Assembly: GCA_018136815.1 (NCBI GenBank) | Contig: CM030937.1 | Span: 1,000,553 to 1,064,552 of the forward strand | Length of the DNA: 64,000 nucleotides | Direction: 5' to 3' | Origin: Isochrysis galbana | Taxonomy: Eukaryota > Haptophyta > Isochrysidales > Isochrysidaceae | Shown here: piece after piece, positions 10,987-20,794 of the stretch | Position numbering within the stretch: the stretch's first letter is position 1 | Layout: each line of letters starts with the position of its first letter | Made by a program: the position numbers and the translations under genes | The notes under the pieces: generated by a model | What the model was told of the DNA's origin: nothing | Seen by the model: the letters and a program-made list of their open reading frames with translations, nothing else | Database searches by the model: none

Positions 10987-11208
10987 ATGTCCGCTCCGTC
11001 GTCGCGCTCGCCCTCGCCCAAGCCCGTCCTCCCGCCTTTCTCTGCTGAGGAGGTGGTCCAGCCCGTCATTGGCCACCCCCCAACTTCCGCCGCGCCTCTC
11101 GCCGCTTCCCTTCCGACCCCTCCGTTCCCATCTGAGGCAGTGGTAACCTCGGATCCGTCAGCATCTCGCTCTCAAGACTCCATTACCCTCTCTCTCTCTC
11201 CCCTTTGA
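10987..11208 (+). pseudogene. Second copy of the MSAPSSRSPSP gag-like start, truncated near the gap
   Basis: An ATG-started frame of 73 residues opens MSAPSSRSPSP, as at 5339 on the minus strand, and is rich in P, S and A. The 5-prime leaders of both copies share AACACTA and CAAACC-like strings. The frame closes at 11208, 92 bases before the assembly gap. Copy-number and composition suggest the 5-prime end of a mobile element, not a host gene. Confidence 0.4.
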
Positions 11209-11300
11209 GGCTTGTCCTCATGAATAGAGCTTGCGCCCTATTCCACAGTTCAAAGTTCAAAGACAGCCTCCTTGGTGCCCTTGCACGCCCTTGTGCGCTC

Positions 11301-11400
11301 NNNNNNNNNNNNNNNNNNNNNNNNNNNNNNNNNNNNNNNNNNNNNNNNNNNNNNNNNNNNNNNNNNNNNNNNNNNNNNNNNNNNNNNNNNNNNNNNNNNN
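11301..11400. other. Assembly gap (100 N)
   Basis: Exactly 100 N, the usual placeholder for a scaffold gap of unknown true size. Reading frames that cross it are not meaningful. Confidence 0.99.
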
Positions 11401-11945
11401 TTGCAGAGCACGCGTACACATGTGCAAGTTCACATGCATTGCCCGCATGCCCGCTGCCCGCAGCCGCAGCTCAATGAGTTGAGCTTCCCTCTCTCAGGCG
11501 CGCGGCTCGTGCGCGGTCAAACTACCCTGCCATCCCTCTCCATCCTTCCTCCCCTCACCTCACCTTCGCCTCGCCTTGCCTCCGCTTCTCACCGCCTCTC
11601 CTAGTCCTCCATTGCCCAATGCCCGTCTGTCGTCTGTCGTGGGCGTCAAAGCTTTGTGTCCCTGCCGGTGACTAGCGGTTCACGTGAGCATCTTGAGTTT
11701 TGTGATATTTTCATACTCATTGAAGTTCATAAAATCGCTGGTGTCTTTGTCTTATGATCCAGTATGCATAGCACCAAGCCTGGTAGACCTAGTGAGCTGG
11801 CGACAGAAATTTCCTCATCTTTCGATATTTGTGCCTTGCATGAACGGCCTCACTAAAAATATACCCCCGGGGGACCGACTATATTTCGCGCACCGTCTTC
11901 GAAGGCCTGAAATTCGGTATTTTTCGAACATTTCGCCGGGCAGCC
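11401..11945. other. Intergenic, nothing firm recognised
   Basis: Pyrimidine-rich at 11520-11620. A 104-residue frame (11684-11998) is AT-richer than its surroundings but matches nothing I know and runs into the tandem repeat at 11946. Confidence 0.4.
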
Positions 11946-12201
11946 CCCACTTTTTTTTGCTGATCCATCCTACCGGAACCTATAAGGAGCTTATTTAGCC
12001 CGTCATTTCCTATAAGGAGCTTATTTAGCCCGTCATTTACAGTGACCGGGCTACTTGCAGGAGAGGTGAACACCCACTTTTTTTTGCTGATCCATCCTAC
12101 CGCTACCGGAACCTATAAGGAGCTTATTTAGCCCGTCATTTCCTATAAGGAGCTTATTTAGCCCGTCATTTACAGTGACCGGGCTACTTGCAGGAGAGGT
12201 G
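11946..12201 (+). repeat. Tandem ~125-bp repeat upstream of the LINE fragment
   Basis: Two head-to-tail units (about 11946-12069 and 12070-12201) each run from CCCACTTTTTTTTGCTGATC to TTGCAGGAGAGGTGAAC. Inside each, the string CCTATAAGGAGCTTATTTAG plus CCCGTCATTT is itself doubled. A single shorter copy lies at 14243-14297, just ahead of the Fyv7-like gene. Repeating units in front of a LINE coding fragment could be promoter monomers, but this is not shown. Confidence 0.8.
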
Positions 12202-13269
12202 AACCCACAGGTAGACCCGCCACCGAACCCAGCCGCCTCTAGGACGCAAACGGTACAAACGAACGGTGTGACTCCGCCGGAAAATGAGGCGAAGGAAGTC
12301 AAGGCGTCGGAAGACGACAAATACATCACTAAAATGAACAATATATGGACATACACAAACATCAACTATTTAGGCGAAACCGCGAACACCACCGAAGTAG
12401 CGAAACCGGGAGAAGAGACACTATACCACGCACCGGCCAAATGGGAAAGCGGGCTAAAAGGCCCGAAACACTTAGAATACCCGCTAGCGGACGAATACAC
12501 ACTCAACAATAAAAAGCAACTAGACCAAATCACCGTGTCCGACATAACGAGAGAATACCTCAAGGGCGGCCCCAGCGCCCAACCCCAACCAGCCCGAGAA
12601 GCGTGGGCTCGGAAGCTAGCACTGACCCAAGACGAGTGGATGCACGTGGCAAAACTCTACACACACCCCATGTTAAAACACACGGATAAGCACCCCCACT
12701 TCAAGCACATCACCCACAGAAGGCTAGGCACACGAAACCGGTTCGCCACGGCGACCACCACGAGATGCAGACTTTGCGGTAAACACCGCGAAAGTTCGAC
12801 ACACCTGGCCAGATGCCCTTCCACACAACAAATCTTCCTGACCGTAGAAGCTGTGACAGGCTACACGCCTGATAGAAACAGATCGACGGTCCAGAAACTC
12901 AAGGATAGACTGTTCGTATACCCGAACGCCCCGACACCCGACAGCCTCAAAGCTCTCTACCTCATAGCATGGAGGTACATAATAGGTGACTTCTACAAAG
13001 CAGAATTTGACAACTATACCTTCCACCACGTGCCGGTCATCGAAAAGACCCTGAGTAGATTCACAGTACTCGCCAGAGGCCTCGTACCCCCGGAGAGACC
13101 CTCGGCCGCACGCACCAGCAAAGCCTCCCAGGGAAGAAAACCCAAGCTCAAGACCCCGCGAGAACTATGCGCCCCCGTCTTTACGATCAACGACAAAGGC
13201 ACGCTAACGCTGGGCATGAACCTGTCCGCGGTAGCGCAAGCGCTCCGCATAATGGATAGACTCGCCTAA
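12190..13269 (+). pseudogene. C-terminal part of a LINE polyprotein (zinc-knuckle region)
   Basis: A frame of about 360 codons, open from 12175, encodes the tail region of the LINE family. Its diagnostic piece is CRLCGKHRESSTHLARCP near 12765-12820, a CxxC...HxxxxC cluster like the C-terminal zinc knuckle of many LINE proteins, followed by QQIFLTVEAVTGYTPDRNRS. Endonuclease and reverse transcriptase are absent, so the copy is 5-prime truncated, as is common for LINEs. Shorter relatives of the same stretch sit at 9405-9550 and 50281-50375. The link to the endonuclease/RT piece at the left edge is inferred; the two do not overlap. Confidence 0.7.
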
Positions 13270-13613
13270 TCGTGCACAACACAAAGCCGTGTCCCACGTC
13301 TCACCCGCCTACCTGCCCCCCGCCCTCAAAACTCCCCGCGATTTAACCGCCCACCTCACGGACTCACGGACTCAACAAGAAAACATGGAAACCGATAGCC
13401 CGATGGCGCAGGAGGAAGGAGTGGAAAACCTATCGGGGATCGGAGCACACCGCCTGCTGCAGGAAACCCCAAACACCCAGCCCCTAGGTAGTGCACGAGG
13501 GACGAGCCGCAAGGCAGGTGGAGGGGAGATGAGAGTAGCGGGCGTGGCAGCACAATAAGGGTGCGTAGTCGCGCGCGCGGCGAGAATATTAAGAAGTTTT
13601 TTTTTTTTTTTTT
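13270..13613 (+). mobile_element. LINE 3-prime untranslated tail with oligo-T end
   Basis: Downstream of the fragment comes a G-rich region containing GTAGTGCACGAGG and ending CGGCGAGAATATTAAGAAG followed by about 18 T. The last ~30 bases before the T-run match the 3-prime end of family B (GCGGTGAGACTATTAAGAAG at 40230-40249). A small frame at 13289-13558 has no recognisable product. Confidence 0.65.
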
Positions 13614-14239
13614 AGCTGCTGCAGCGGCAATGGCGCAGCGCACGAGCACGAGCCAGCAATTTTACGGCAGGCTGTCTGTGTCAACGCGCCCGATCAGGGA
13701 GTGTTATGGCTAGACACATATGGGCTGCCTGCGCGCTGGCCACGGCGACGCGCAGGCAGTCCACTGCAATGCGCGCACGTGCAGTCTGAATGCTTTTGTG
13801 TGTTGTGTGCTCGTCTCCGCTCGCTTGTATGTGGTCTGTCTCAAAGGGGAACGCTTTGCCCATGAAATATTCTGGTCCAAAGGGTTTGTGAGCAGTTCAT
13901 CTTGTGTATGATTTGTAAGGCTTAGATTACTCAGCATCAATAAATGCCCCCGACACGTATAATCTTGATGAGAGTTGTGAACTCTGACTCGATCTCCTGC
14001 AGCATGCGTTGTGAACGACGTGCGACGCCGGCTCGTCGGCAGCATCGCCACCGATCAGGTCATGGGAGCAAATTTCGGGCGATGCGACTCCATCTTATGC
14101 ATAAGACTAGTCCTCCATATTGATGGCAAGGCTCCAGCTCAATTTTAGTGTTCTCTAGGCTCCAAGGGGCCGCCAATATGCTAGGAATAAAAAAGGGTCT
14201 CGAAGCACCTTTGCAGGTGCTTCCAGCCGCCTCTTAAGA
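13614..14239. other. Intergenic, nothing recognised
   Basis: No coding, RNA or repeat feature that I can support. The stretch is AT-richer than the gene bodies. Confidence 0.4.
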
Positions 14240-14242
14240 GAT

Positions 14243-14297
14243 AAGGAGCTTATTTAGCCCGTCATTTACAATGACCGGGCTACTTGCAGGAGAGGTG
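14243..14297 (+). repeat. Single copy of the AAGGAGCTTATTTAGCCCG repeat
   Basis: About 55 bases match the units at 12119-12200, from AAGGAGCTTATTTAGCCCG to TTGCAGGAGAGGTG. It ends 160 bases before the start codon of the Fyv7-like gene, so it lies in that gene's likely promoter or leader. Confidence 0.8.
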
Positions 14298-14459
14298 TTC
14301 CCAGGGTGGGACGCGCCCTCCACGGGGAGAGCCGCCGCCCGGCAGACGAGGTCCCGACTGAGAGAAGAGGGGCAAAGGAGCGAGCGAGCGGGAGGGAGGG
14401 AGGGAGAAAGCACAGAGAGGACAGAGCGAGTCAGTACAGAGCGAGTGCACAAGGGCCAC

Positions 14460-14957
14460 ATGCCGCCGCGCAGACCGCCCAAGACGTACCAGCCGCCTGC
14501 ATGGAAGCAGGCGAAGGAGAAGCAGAAAAAGGTGGAGCGATGGAAGACCATCGGCAGCTACAAGCGACTACTCAAGCACGAAGGCGGGTTCGAGCGCACG
14601 CAGCACTCGGGACCATCGACAGAGGACACGGGCGCGGCTGGACTCGCACAGGCGAAGCTTGAAACAGCCCAACCTGGCAGTTTTGAGAGGAGTGGGGAGG
14701 CAACGAGTGACCGCAAGCGCACAAAACCTCTGAGTGCGCAGGAGGTGGCGCGACGCAACTATGAGCTGCGTCAGCGCGATATCGAGGCGGAGCGTGAAGC
14801 TTCCCGACAGGCGGCGGATCAAGTCCGCCAGGCCAAGGCTGCCGCACAAAAACGGAGGGTGGAATTGACGGCTAAAATGAAGAAGAGGACAAAACGAGGG
14901 CAGCCGGTGCTATCAAATCAGGTGGACGCCATTTTACGCAAGCTGGAAGCTAACTAG
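14460..14957 (+). CDS. Fyv7/TAP26-like rRNA-processing protein
   Basis: A basic, helical protein of 165 residues. The C-terminal signature KMKKRTKRGQPVLSNQVDAI, with a final leucine-containing helix, resembles the GQP box of the Fyv7/TAP26 (CCDC59) family. These are small nucleolar proteins needed for early 18S rRNA processing in the small-subunit processome. The middle (about residues 100-140) is a charged coiled coil, again as in the family. The start at 14460 (MPPRRPPKTYQPPAWKQAKE) was chosen because upstream in-frame sequence is GA-rich low complexity and comes from a repeat. Intronless. The family call rests on the short C-terminal motif and composition, so it is moderately certain. Confidence 0.6.
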   Translation: MPPRRPPKTYQPPAWKQAKEKQKKVERWKTIGSYKRLLKHEGGFERTQHSGPSTEDTGAAGLAQAKLETAQPGSFERSGEATSDRKRTKPLSAQEVARRNYELRQRDIEAEREASRQAADQVRQAKAAAQKRRVELTAKMKKRTKRGQPVLSNQVDAILRKLEAN

Positions 14958-15640
14958 GCAGGTCACCTCAAGTGGAATGTTGGTTCCACCGTAGACACTG
15001 CATTCACGGCACAGCTTCGACCGCGTGCCTAGCCTCATGCACCCCGTGAAAGAGTGGTGTTCCTTGAGGAAGTGGTTGAGTTGGCTCTCATCCGGGTTCG
15101 TGACTTTCCGCCTGTTGGCCGTGAGATGGCGCTGTCATAGGTTCCGTACAGAGAAGGCGGCACTTTTCATCACCTTCCATTCGACAACCTGTAAGGATGC
15201 TTTGGGCCACCATGTTAGTCTTGTGCTTTTCCTTCGTAGGGCAAATATCTCCAACACATACACAAATGCTTATGCCCGAGAGGCCGCGACCTTAGTTTCA
15301 GTTGTTTTTTTGACCTATCCCCCCCATGAGCAGGGTATAACTTCTACCCCCTAAAATCTTTAATAACTAGCCGCTACTTGCACGGCGCGAGGCAGATTGC
15401 TTGTGCTACTCCTAACTCCTAACTACCCTCCCTCTCCTATATACCACATCCCCCTCCCCCTCCCCTCCCCCCGATATCCGATTCCTTCCCCGGAGACCCG
15501 GGGGAGGGGAGGCCGCGCCCTGCTTCGGCCAGGGGCTTGAGGTAAAGGGGGGTAAGAGCTAAGAGCGCATGATGATGATGCCTCCGTTCGGGTTGCCGTC
15601 TCGCCCTTTGGGGGGCGGGCAGGCGGGCAATTACTGGGGG
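14958..15640. other. Intergenic, nothing recognised
   Basis: Contains a C-rich tract at 15420-15480 and no supportable gene. Confidence 0.4.
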
Positions 15641-16262
15641 TCGTGGTCCGTGTTCAGGTGAGTTACAACATGTTTCTTATTCTTATGCCTAGTTCTGTCG
15701 CTACTTGCGTTAGGGCGTCCGAGATCTCCATGTTAAAGTCCTTGTCGACGGAACATAGGGGGGTGATCATTTTGCGAAGGTGTTTGTTGCTCGGGGCGGC
15801 ATGTAGTCCAAGTCTCTCCCCCTGAGTCGATTCGTTAGGCGCTGGAAGAAACGCCCACCCAACACCTTTGCCTTGACTACGAGGTGATACCTTGAAAAGA
15901 TGGCTCTTAGAATGGCAATTACAGTTCTTGCTTCTGCATTTCCGTAGTGAACGTTGTAGAAGTCTGTGTCGAACACGCGATGACTACTGGCTCATAGGCA
16001 GAGGGCCGTTCGATCGAGCCGGCAGCTGACGCGGTTGTGGAAGGATCGTTGATTGCTGCTTGCGGGAAGATGTCTGAAAGGTCATAGTAAGAATCGGGTC
16101 TGACAGTTTCTGCCATCGAGCGCTACGAGCGATGAGGTAGACTGAAGGTCGGAGGATTGCGACGCGTGGCGTCGGAGAGTAGGGACGAGGCCAGCTAGCG
16201 AGCTAGTGGAAGAGAGAGAATGAGAATGAGAGCTTCTCTTAGGTCCGAGGTAGACACAGGAG
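15641..16262 (-). mobile_element. Family A element, copy with the longest coding remnant
   Basis: On the minus strand this starts with GTGTCTACCTCGGACCTAAG, then the CTCATTCTCATTCTCTCTCT and CACTAGCTCGCTAGCT strings shared with copies at 39.2/40.3 and 45.1 kb. It then encodes MAETVRPDSYYDLSDIFPQA from 16116. After the conserved first ~50 residues the frame shifts. The next frame continues FDTDFYNVHYGNAEARTVIA to a stop near 15767, and a third frame reads on to an ATG ATG-like MITPLCSVDKDF end near 15660. The protein is unknown to me. The conserved leader plus repeated first exon-like segment indicates a mobile element with its own gene, here decayed. Confidence 0.6.
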
Positions 16263-16273
16263 ACCTGCAACGA

Positions 16274-16840
16274 TTACTTGACCTTCTCCTCATCGGGGCA
16301 GTCACCCATGCCGGACCGACGGAACTTGGCCAAGGCGGTGAGTATCTTCACCTTGTGCATGCGGTACTTCTCCTTGAGGCGGCTTGCGGTGACAGGCAAA
16401 GCTGTCCACTCCGGGTTGATGCTCGTCTCCTCCAGCATGTACCTCGGGTTGTGATGTTCCGCATCCTCAAGGGCAGGTGAGACACATTTTACGGGGGCAA
16501 AGGAAGGACAAGCAAACTTTACGGCCGCATTCTCCCAAAAGGAGTCGTACGACGCCCCATCCAACTCAATCCGATTCGCTAGCAAGGCATCCCTACGCAG
16601 AAACTCCTCACGCAGCTCCACACACACATGAAACAGACGAGCCGAATGGCGGTTTTGCACCCACCTCACCTCCGCAGACCCACGCGCCTCAGTCTGCGAT
16701 GGGCATGACCCATACACATCCGCTCCCCCATCTACTGCACTGCACTCGCTCCCCTCCCCCCCCTCCCCCTCCTCCAGCTCCCGTCGACGGGACACCTTCC
16801 TGCCACGGACATTGCGTGCACTCGCACGATGCGTCCCCAC
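16274..16840 (-). CDS. Hypothetical protein, possibly transposon-associated
   Basis: A 188-residue frame. The second half looks coding (RWVQNRHSARLFHVCVELRE, ASYDSFWENAAVKF, SRLKEKYRMHKVKILTALAK), with regular helices and few low-complexity residues. The first 60 residues are E/G-rich. I recognise no family. It ends 12 bases from the family A copy and shares its strand, so it could be part of the same or an adjacent element, or an exon of a host gene. An upstream in-frame start was not resolved; the listed ATG is simply the first. Confidence 0.35.
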   Translation of the reverse strand: MGTHRASARNVRGRKVSRRRELEEGEGGEGSECSAVDGGADVYGSCPSQTEARGSAEVRWVQNRHSARLFHVCVELREEFLRRDALLANRIELDGASYDSFWENAAVKFACPSFAPVKCVSPALEDAEHHNPRYMLEETSINPEWTALPVTASRLKEKYRMHKVKILTALAKFRRSGMGDCPDEEKVK

Positions 16841-18070
16841 CTTCTACACGACTGCAGAAAGGGGTGTCAGAAGGTGTGCGGTCGCAGTCGTTGGGCAAGG
16901 GTGTGGCGCGGAGGAATGCGACGCAGCGCGCTTGATTCCAATGCGCGGGGCGTTGCAGCGGATCACGTCCTCTCACCGCCATCCGCAGGTGCTCGAGCTG
17001 CGGTTTCTCGCTCTTTGGGACCCGGTGACATGGGTCCCACTGAGCTGATGTAGGTGTGATGGAGATGGCGTTGGCCAGCCTCGTCGCCTCGTTGTAGGGT
17101 GAGTTCCGCGATGCGGAACGAGGCGGCTGCGAGGCCCCCAAGGCCAATGTGGCCCCACCCTGCTGCGTAACACCTGCGCGGCATGTGCGGCATTGCCACT
17201 GCGGTCAGAGGGGGTGCAGGGAGGGCATGAGGCATGTGGGGCAACTGAGGCCTTGGCGCGCACCGGAAGTGGTGCACGGCAGCGCAAGCTCGGAGAGGTG
17301 TGCTTGAGCTCGATTGCGCATCGTCACCGATTGTCCAGCCGTCTCCTCCGTGACACCTGCGGTACGATGTACGGGCCACCGGCCAGGTTGGAGAGAGAAT
17401 GGAGGGCATGTGATGGCCCAATTGGGCCTTCTGCGCGCGCACCGGCGGCTCTGGAGGGCAGCGCAGGCTCCTCGGGCAAGATCTGGGTTGACATGCCTCT
17501 CCCCCCCCCCCCGCGCGTCGACCCGCAGAAAATCGGGAGTTGAAAAACAAGAGTTGCTAGTGGGGTCTCGATTTCGACCCTCTCTTGTCTCTTGTTTTCC
17601 TTGTTCCTTGTTTTTCGAGATCCAGACTCCCGATTTTCGAAAATCGAGACCTTGCTTTTCGAAAATAAGGGTCTCGATTCACGATCGGCGGTCGCGTAGA
17701 CCGGCCCTTAGCGGACACCTTCAAGAATGTGTTTTTTTACCGGGGACCGGAACGCGCCGCCTGCCACTGGAAGAAGGGACGCGGGCGTGGCTGCGAAAAT
17801 ATATGCAGGGTCGCGCGTGTGGTGAGGCCATTATTCAAACGCTTCCTCGCCCGAGGCTCACGACGGGCGTGTTGGTGCAAGGCGAGTGGCAGTAGCGGCA
17901 CTCCTACGTACGAGCACTGGAACCCCCCCTCCCCACTCCCCTTTCGCGCGCACATGCCTGGTTGGTCGTGCGCCGACCACGCGCCGGCCTGGGGGGCCGA
18001 TCTGCTTGTCACAGTGCGCCAGCTAGCTGATCACCGTGTAAACCCCCCCCACCCCCTCTCCGCCCTCCGC
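16841..18070. other. Intergenic with a 13-bp inverted repeat at 17528-17638
   Basis: No gene supported. GAAAATCGGGAGT (17528-17540) and its reverse complement (17626-17638) bracket about 85 bases rich in CTTGTTTT and TCGAAAA strings, resembling a small foldback or MITE. Confidence 0.45.
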
Positions 18071-18084
18071 TCCATCCATCGATG

Positions 18085-18170
18085 GATGAAGAGTATTCCC
18101 GCCGCAACACGAAGTCAAACTGATGCGGAGTGTCCTTCCTTTCGCTTCTCCCCTTCCAAGGCACGCAGTG
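18085..18170 (+). repeat. Duplicate of the 5-prime end of the PNGase gene
   Basis: The stretch GCCGCAACACGAA...GCGGAGTGTCCTTCCTTTCG and the CTTCTCCCCTTCCA after it closely match 18917-18972, which covers the leader and first codons of the PNGase gene. In this copy the frame is not kept. Confidence 0.75.
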
Positions 18171-18179
18171 TCCACCCTT

Positions 18180-18900
18180 CCTTCCGCTGGGGGGGGGGGG
18201 GGGCGGGGGGGGGCTGCTGTACCCCCCCCCCCCCCCCCCTCCTCGCCTCGTGGAGAGCGAGCGACTAGGAGAGGTCGGAGGACATCGAGGATGATGTGAG
18301 ATTTGAAGCCGTAGGGGGGGAGGGGGGGGGGGGGGGGGGCGGAAGGGAGGGCCAGGGAATAAATAGGGTGTGATGCTCGCCTCCCTCCTTCTCTCTCTCC
18401 TCCTCCCCCATCCTCTATCTTCTGCGTGGCCCCCCCTCTCTTCCTTCCATCCCAGTCCCATCCTCTATGATGAGAGAGCTTCGCGCCCCCCCCTCTCTCC
18501 CCCCGCGCACCCCCCCCCCCCCGCTACCGCCTCTCCCCAGGGTCCCGGCGTCGACGGAGAGCAAGGGCTTGTGGAAGGCGCGAGAGATTACTATATAAGA
18601 TGGGGAGGGGGGGGGGGGGGGCTCGCCCGTCCCGCCAGGGCGGATCCCCCCCGCCCTCCCCCCGCCCCCCCCCCGCCCTCCCCCCGCCCTCCCCCGCCCC
18701 CCCCCGCCCCCTAGTGGCGCGGCCCCGCCGCCCCGCCGCCCCCGCCCTCTGCCTCTTTTCCCTTGCTCGCTCGCTCGCTCGCTCAGCTCGCTCGCTCGCC
18801 CCCCTCCCCTCCCAACCTTCCCACTCCTCCCCGCCCTCCTCCCAAAGACAAGGACGAGAGGAAGAGAGGGGTCACGGCGACAGAGATCGATTCACGAGCG
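18180..18900. repeat. Low-complexity poly-G/poly-C and CT-rich tracts upstream of PNGase
   Basis: Alternating G and C homopolymers of 8-20 bases (18190-18240, 18315-18345, 18605-18715) and a GCTC-type run at 18765-18800. Such tracts are prone to assembly and base-calling error. No gene seen. Confidence 0.7.
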
Positions 18901-18932
18901 CGCCCGTTCACCCCCGCCGCAACACGAACAAA

Positions 18933-20794
18933 ATGATCCGGAGTGTCTTCCTTTCGCTTCTCACCTTCCAGAGAGCCGAAGCGTGGCTCTTCGGCCTCAC
19001 GCCAAGCCTTGGCGGCATGCGCGAGCGCCGCGGCTCTGCCGAGAATCACGCGGGCCAGACTCACGAAACGGTTCACATGCGGACGAATTTTTTCGAACAC
19101 CTCCTTCAGTTCGCGCCTCACCGCCCCACAAGTGCTGAGTTGCCCCACGCTATGGCGACCAGTACAAGCGATCCCAAGGTGGAGTGGGCCAGCCCCGCCA
19201 CCTCTGGGAAGTTCGCCGAAGAGGACGAGAAGGAAAGCCTCCAAACCCTAGAAGTATGGCTCCACATCGACACTTACGGCCGCAAATGGGGCGCTGTCGG
19301 CATCAATCGCACACAAGCTGTCCAATGGCTGGGCTACAAGCTCAGCATGCCTGAAGACATTGCTGGATGTCTGCCTGTTATGCTGACGCGCCTCAATCTA
19401 GCGGAGCCGGGGGCCCAGCGCATGCTTCAGGAAATGTGGTTATCATCCCAGCTGCTGCTCACTGGCGTCTCGCTGACTGAGCTCCTCGAGCGCGGTCAGA
19501 ACGTGAATACCCTGCGTTCTTTCCGGAACGAGCTCAAGTCGCTTGTTCATCGCACACGCATGCTGAAGCCCAAGAAGCACGAGCGCCTGGTGCTTCTCGA
19601 TTACCTGAGGCATCACTACATCGAGCCCAATCAAGACGTCCATCTCGACCATCTTTCACCGCCTTTGACTAGCGAGCAGGCTCTCCGCGAGGCTGGTGAT
19701 AGGCCGGTGGATGAGGTTTCACGTGAGCATGTGGCTAAGTTCCTGCAGTGGTTCCGACGGCATTTCCCCTATGACCATGGTGAGTGCACCAGCTGCGGCG
19801 AACGGAGCCAATTCGTCGGCAATGTACGCGGCTCGTACTCTGAGCGCAGGTGAGTAGGCAGCCGCGGAGAGTTCGCATAGCCGAAGAGCCCCGTGCGGTC
19901 CTCACTGGCAGTCTCCATCCCTACCACATGCGTGCAAAGTCAATCAACCTACCCTATCCAAAATTCTCGACACATTCGCCCTCCTCCCCCCTTCACGCAT
20001 ACCGTTCACATTCCTCCCCTACTTTTCACATTTCTGCAGGCTGAGCGGCCACCGCACCGAGCTGTGGTATTGCACAAACTGTGAGCAGTGGCATCGCTTT
20101 GCACGATATAATTCGGTTGCTCAAATCTTGCAGCAGCGACGAGGTCGCTGTGGCGAGTACACCAAGGTGTGCATCGCCCACTTTCGCCGAGCCATTCCTC
20201 TTCCGTCAAACAACCTGTGTGGAGGGCGCGCGGGGGGGGGGGGGGGGGGCAGTCGAGGGCGGGGGCTCAGGTTGAACGTATTCTCGCCCCAACTTGAAAC
20301 GGCTGAGCCTTGCCACCTGCACAACACAGGTGATGCTCCAGTTGCTCCTCTCTTTGGGCTGGGAAGCGCGGTGGGTAGTTGACTGGGCAGACCACCAATG
20401 GGTCGAGGTGTGGATGCCAGCCGATCCGCGCTTCGGCGTTCCCACTCGTGTTCCCGAGACGGCCGCCTCAAGGCTTCTATTCGACCTCCACTCGCGTCCA
20501 GCCGGGCGATGGATGCACATTGATCCTTGCGAGGCATCTATCGACGAGCCGCATCTTTATTGTTCTGGGTGGGGCAAGAAGATGACCTATGTCATTGGGG
20601 TTGGAGATGGGCAGATCACTGACCTCACGCGCAAGTACACGGCCGACCAGTATGAGGAGACTGTCGCCTCTCGCCCGCTGGACGAGCAAGAAGTCGTTCG
20701 AAGCATTCGGCGCACCGCCATTACCAAGGGCTCTCCAAGGCTCAAGCCAGTTACAGCCCATCGCGACGATGATACCTTCTCGACGAGCTACTGA
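18933..20794 (+). CDS. Peptide:N-glycanase (PNGase), transglutaminase fold, three exons
   Basis: PNGase removes N-glycans from misfolded glycoproteins exported from the ER, ahead of proteasomal breakdown. Exons 18933-19849, 20040-20166 and 20330-20794 join in phase to give 502 residues. The catalytic core is plain: a first CxxC (CTSCGERSQFVG, ~285), a second (WYCTNCEQWHRF, ~316), the nucleophile in RRGRCGEY (Cys ~342), the histidine in DWADHQWVEVW (~369) and the aspartate in WMHIDPCEA (~413), ending with LYCSGWGKKMTYVIG. The second and third exons meet exactly inside the helix after the catalytic Cys with family spacing. Odd: the protein starts MIRSVFLSLLTFQRAEAWLF, a plausible signal peptide, although PNGase is normally cytosolic; an internal Met near residue 70 could give a cytosolic form. 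No PUB or PAW domain is seen. Confidence 0.93.

Noticed and set aside
11183..11604. Several frames across the N run
   Set aside because: They exist only because N codons are translated as X.
11880..12000. Shared IHPTGTY peptide between the frame at 11684-11998 and family F (PIHPTGTYARPI)
   Set aside because: Only seven residues match and the DNA around them does not align; probably chance, though worth remembering if both prove mobile.
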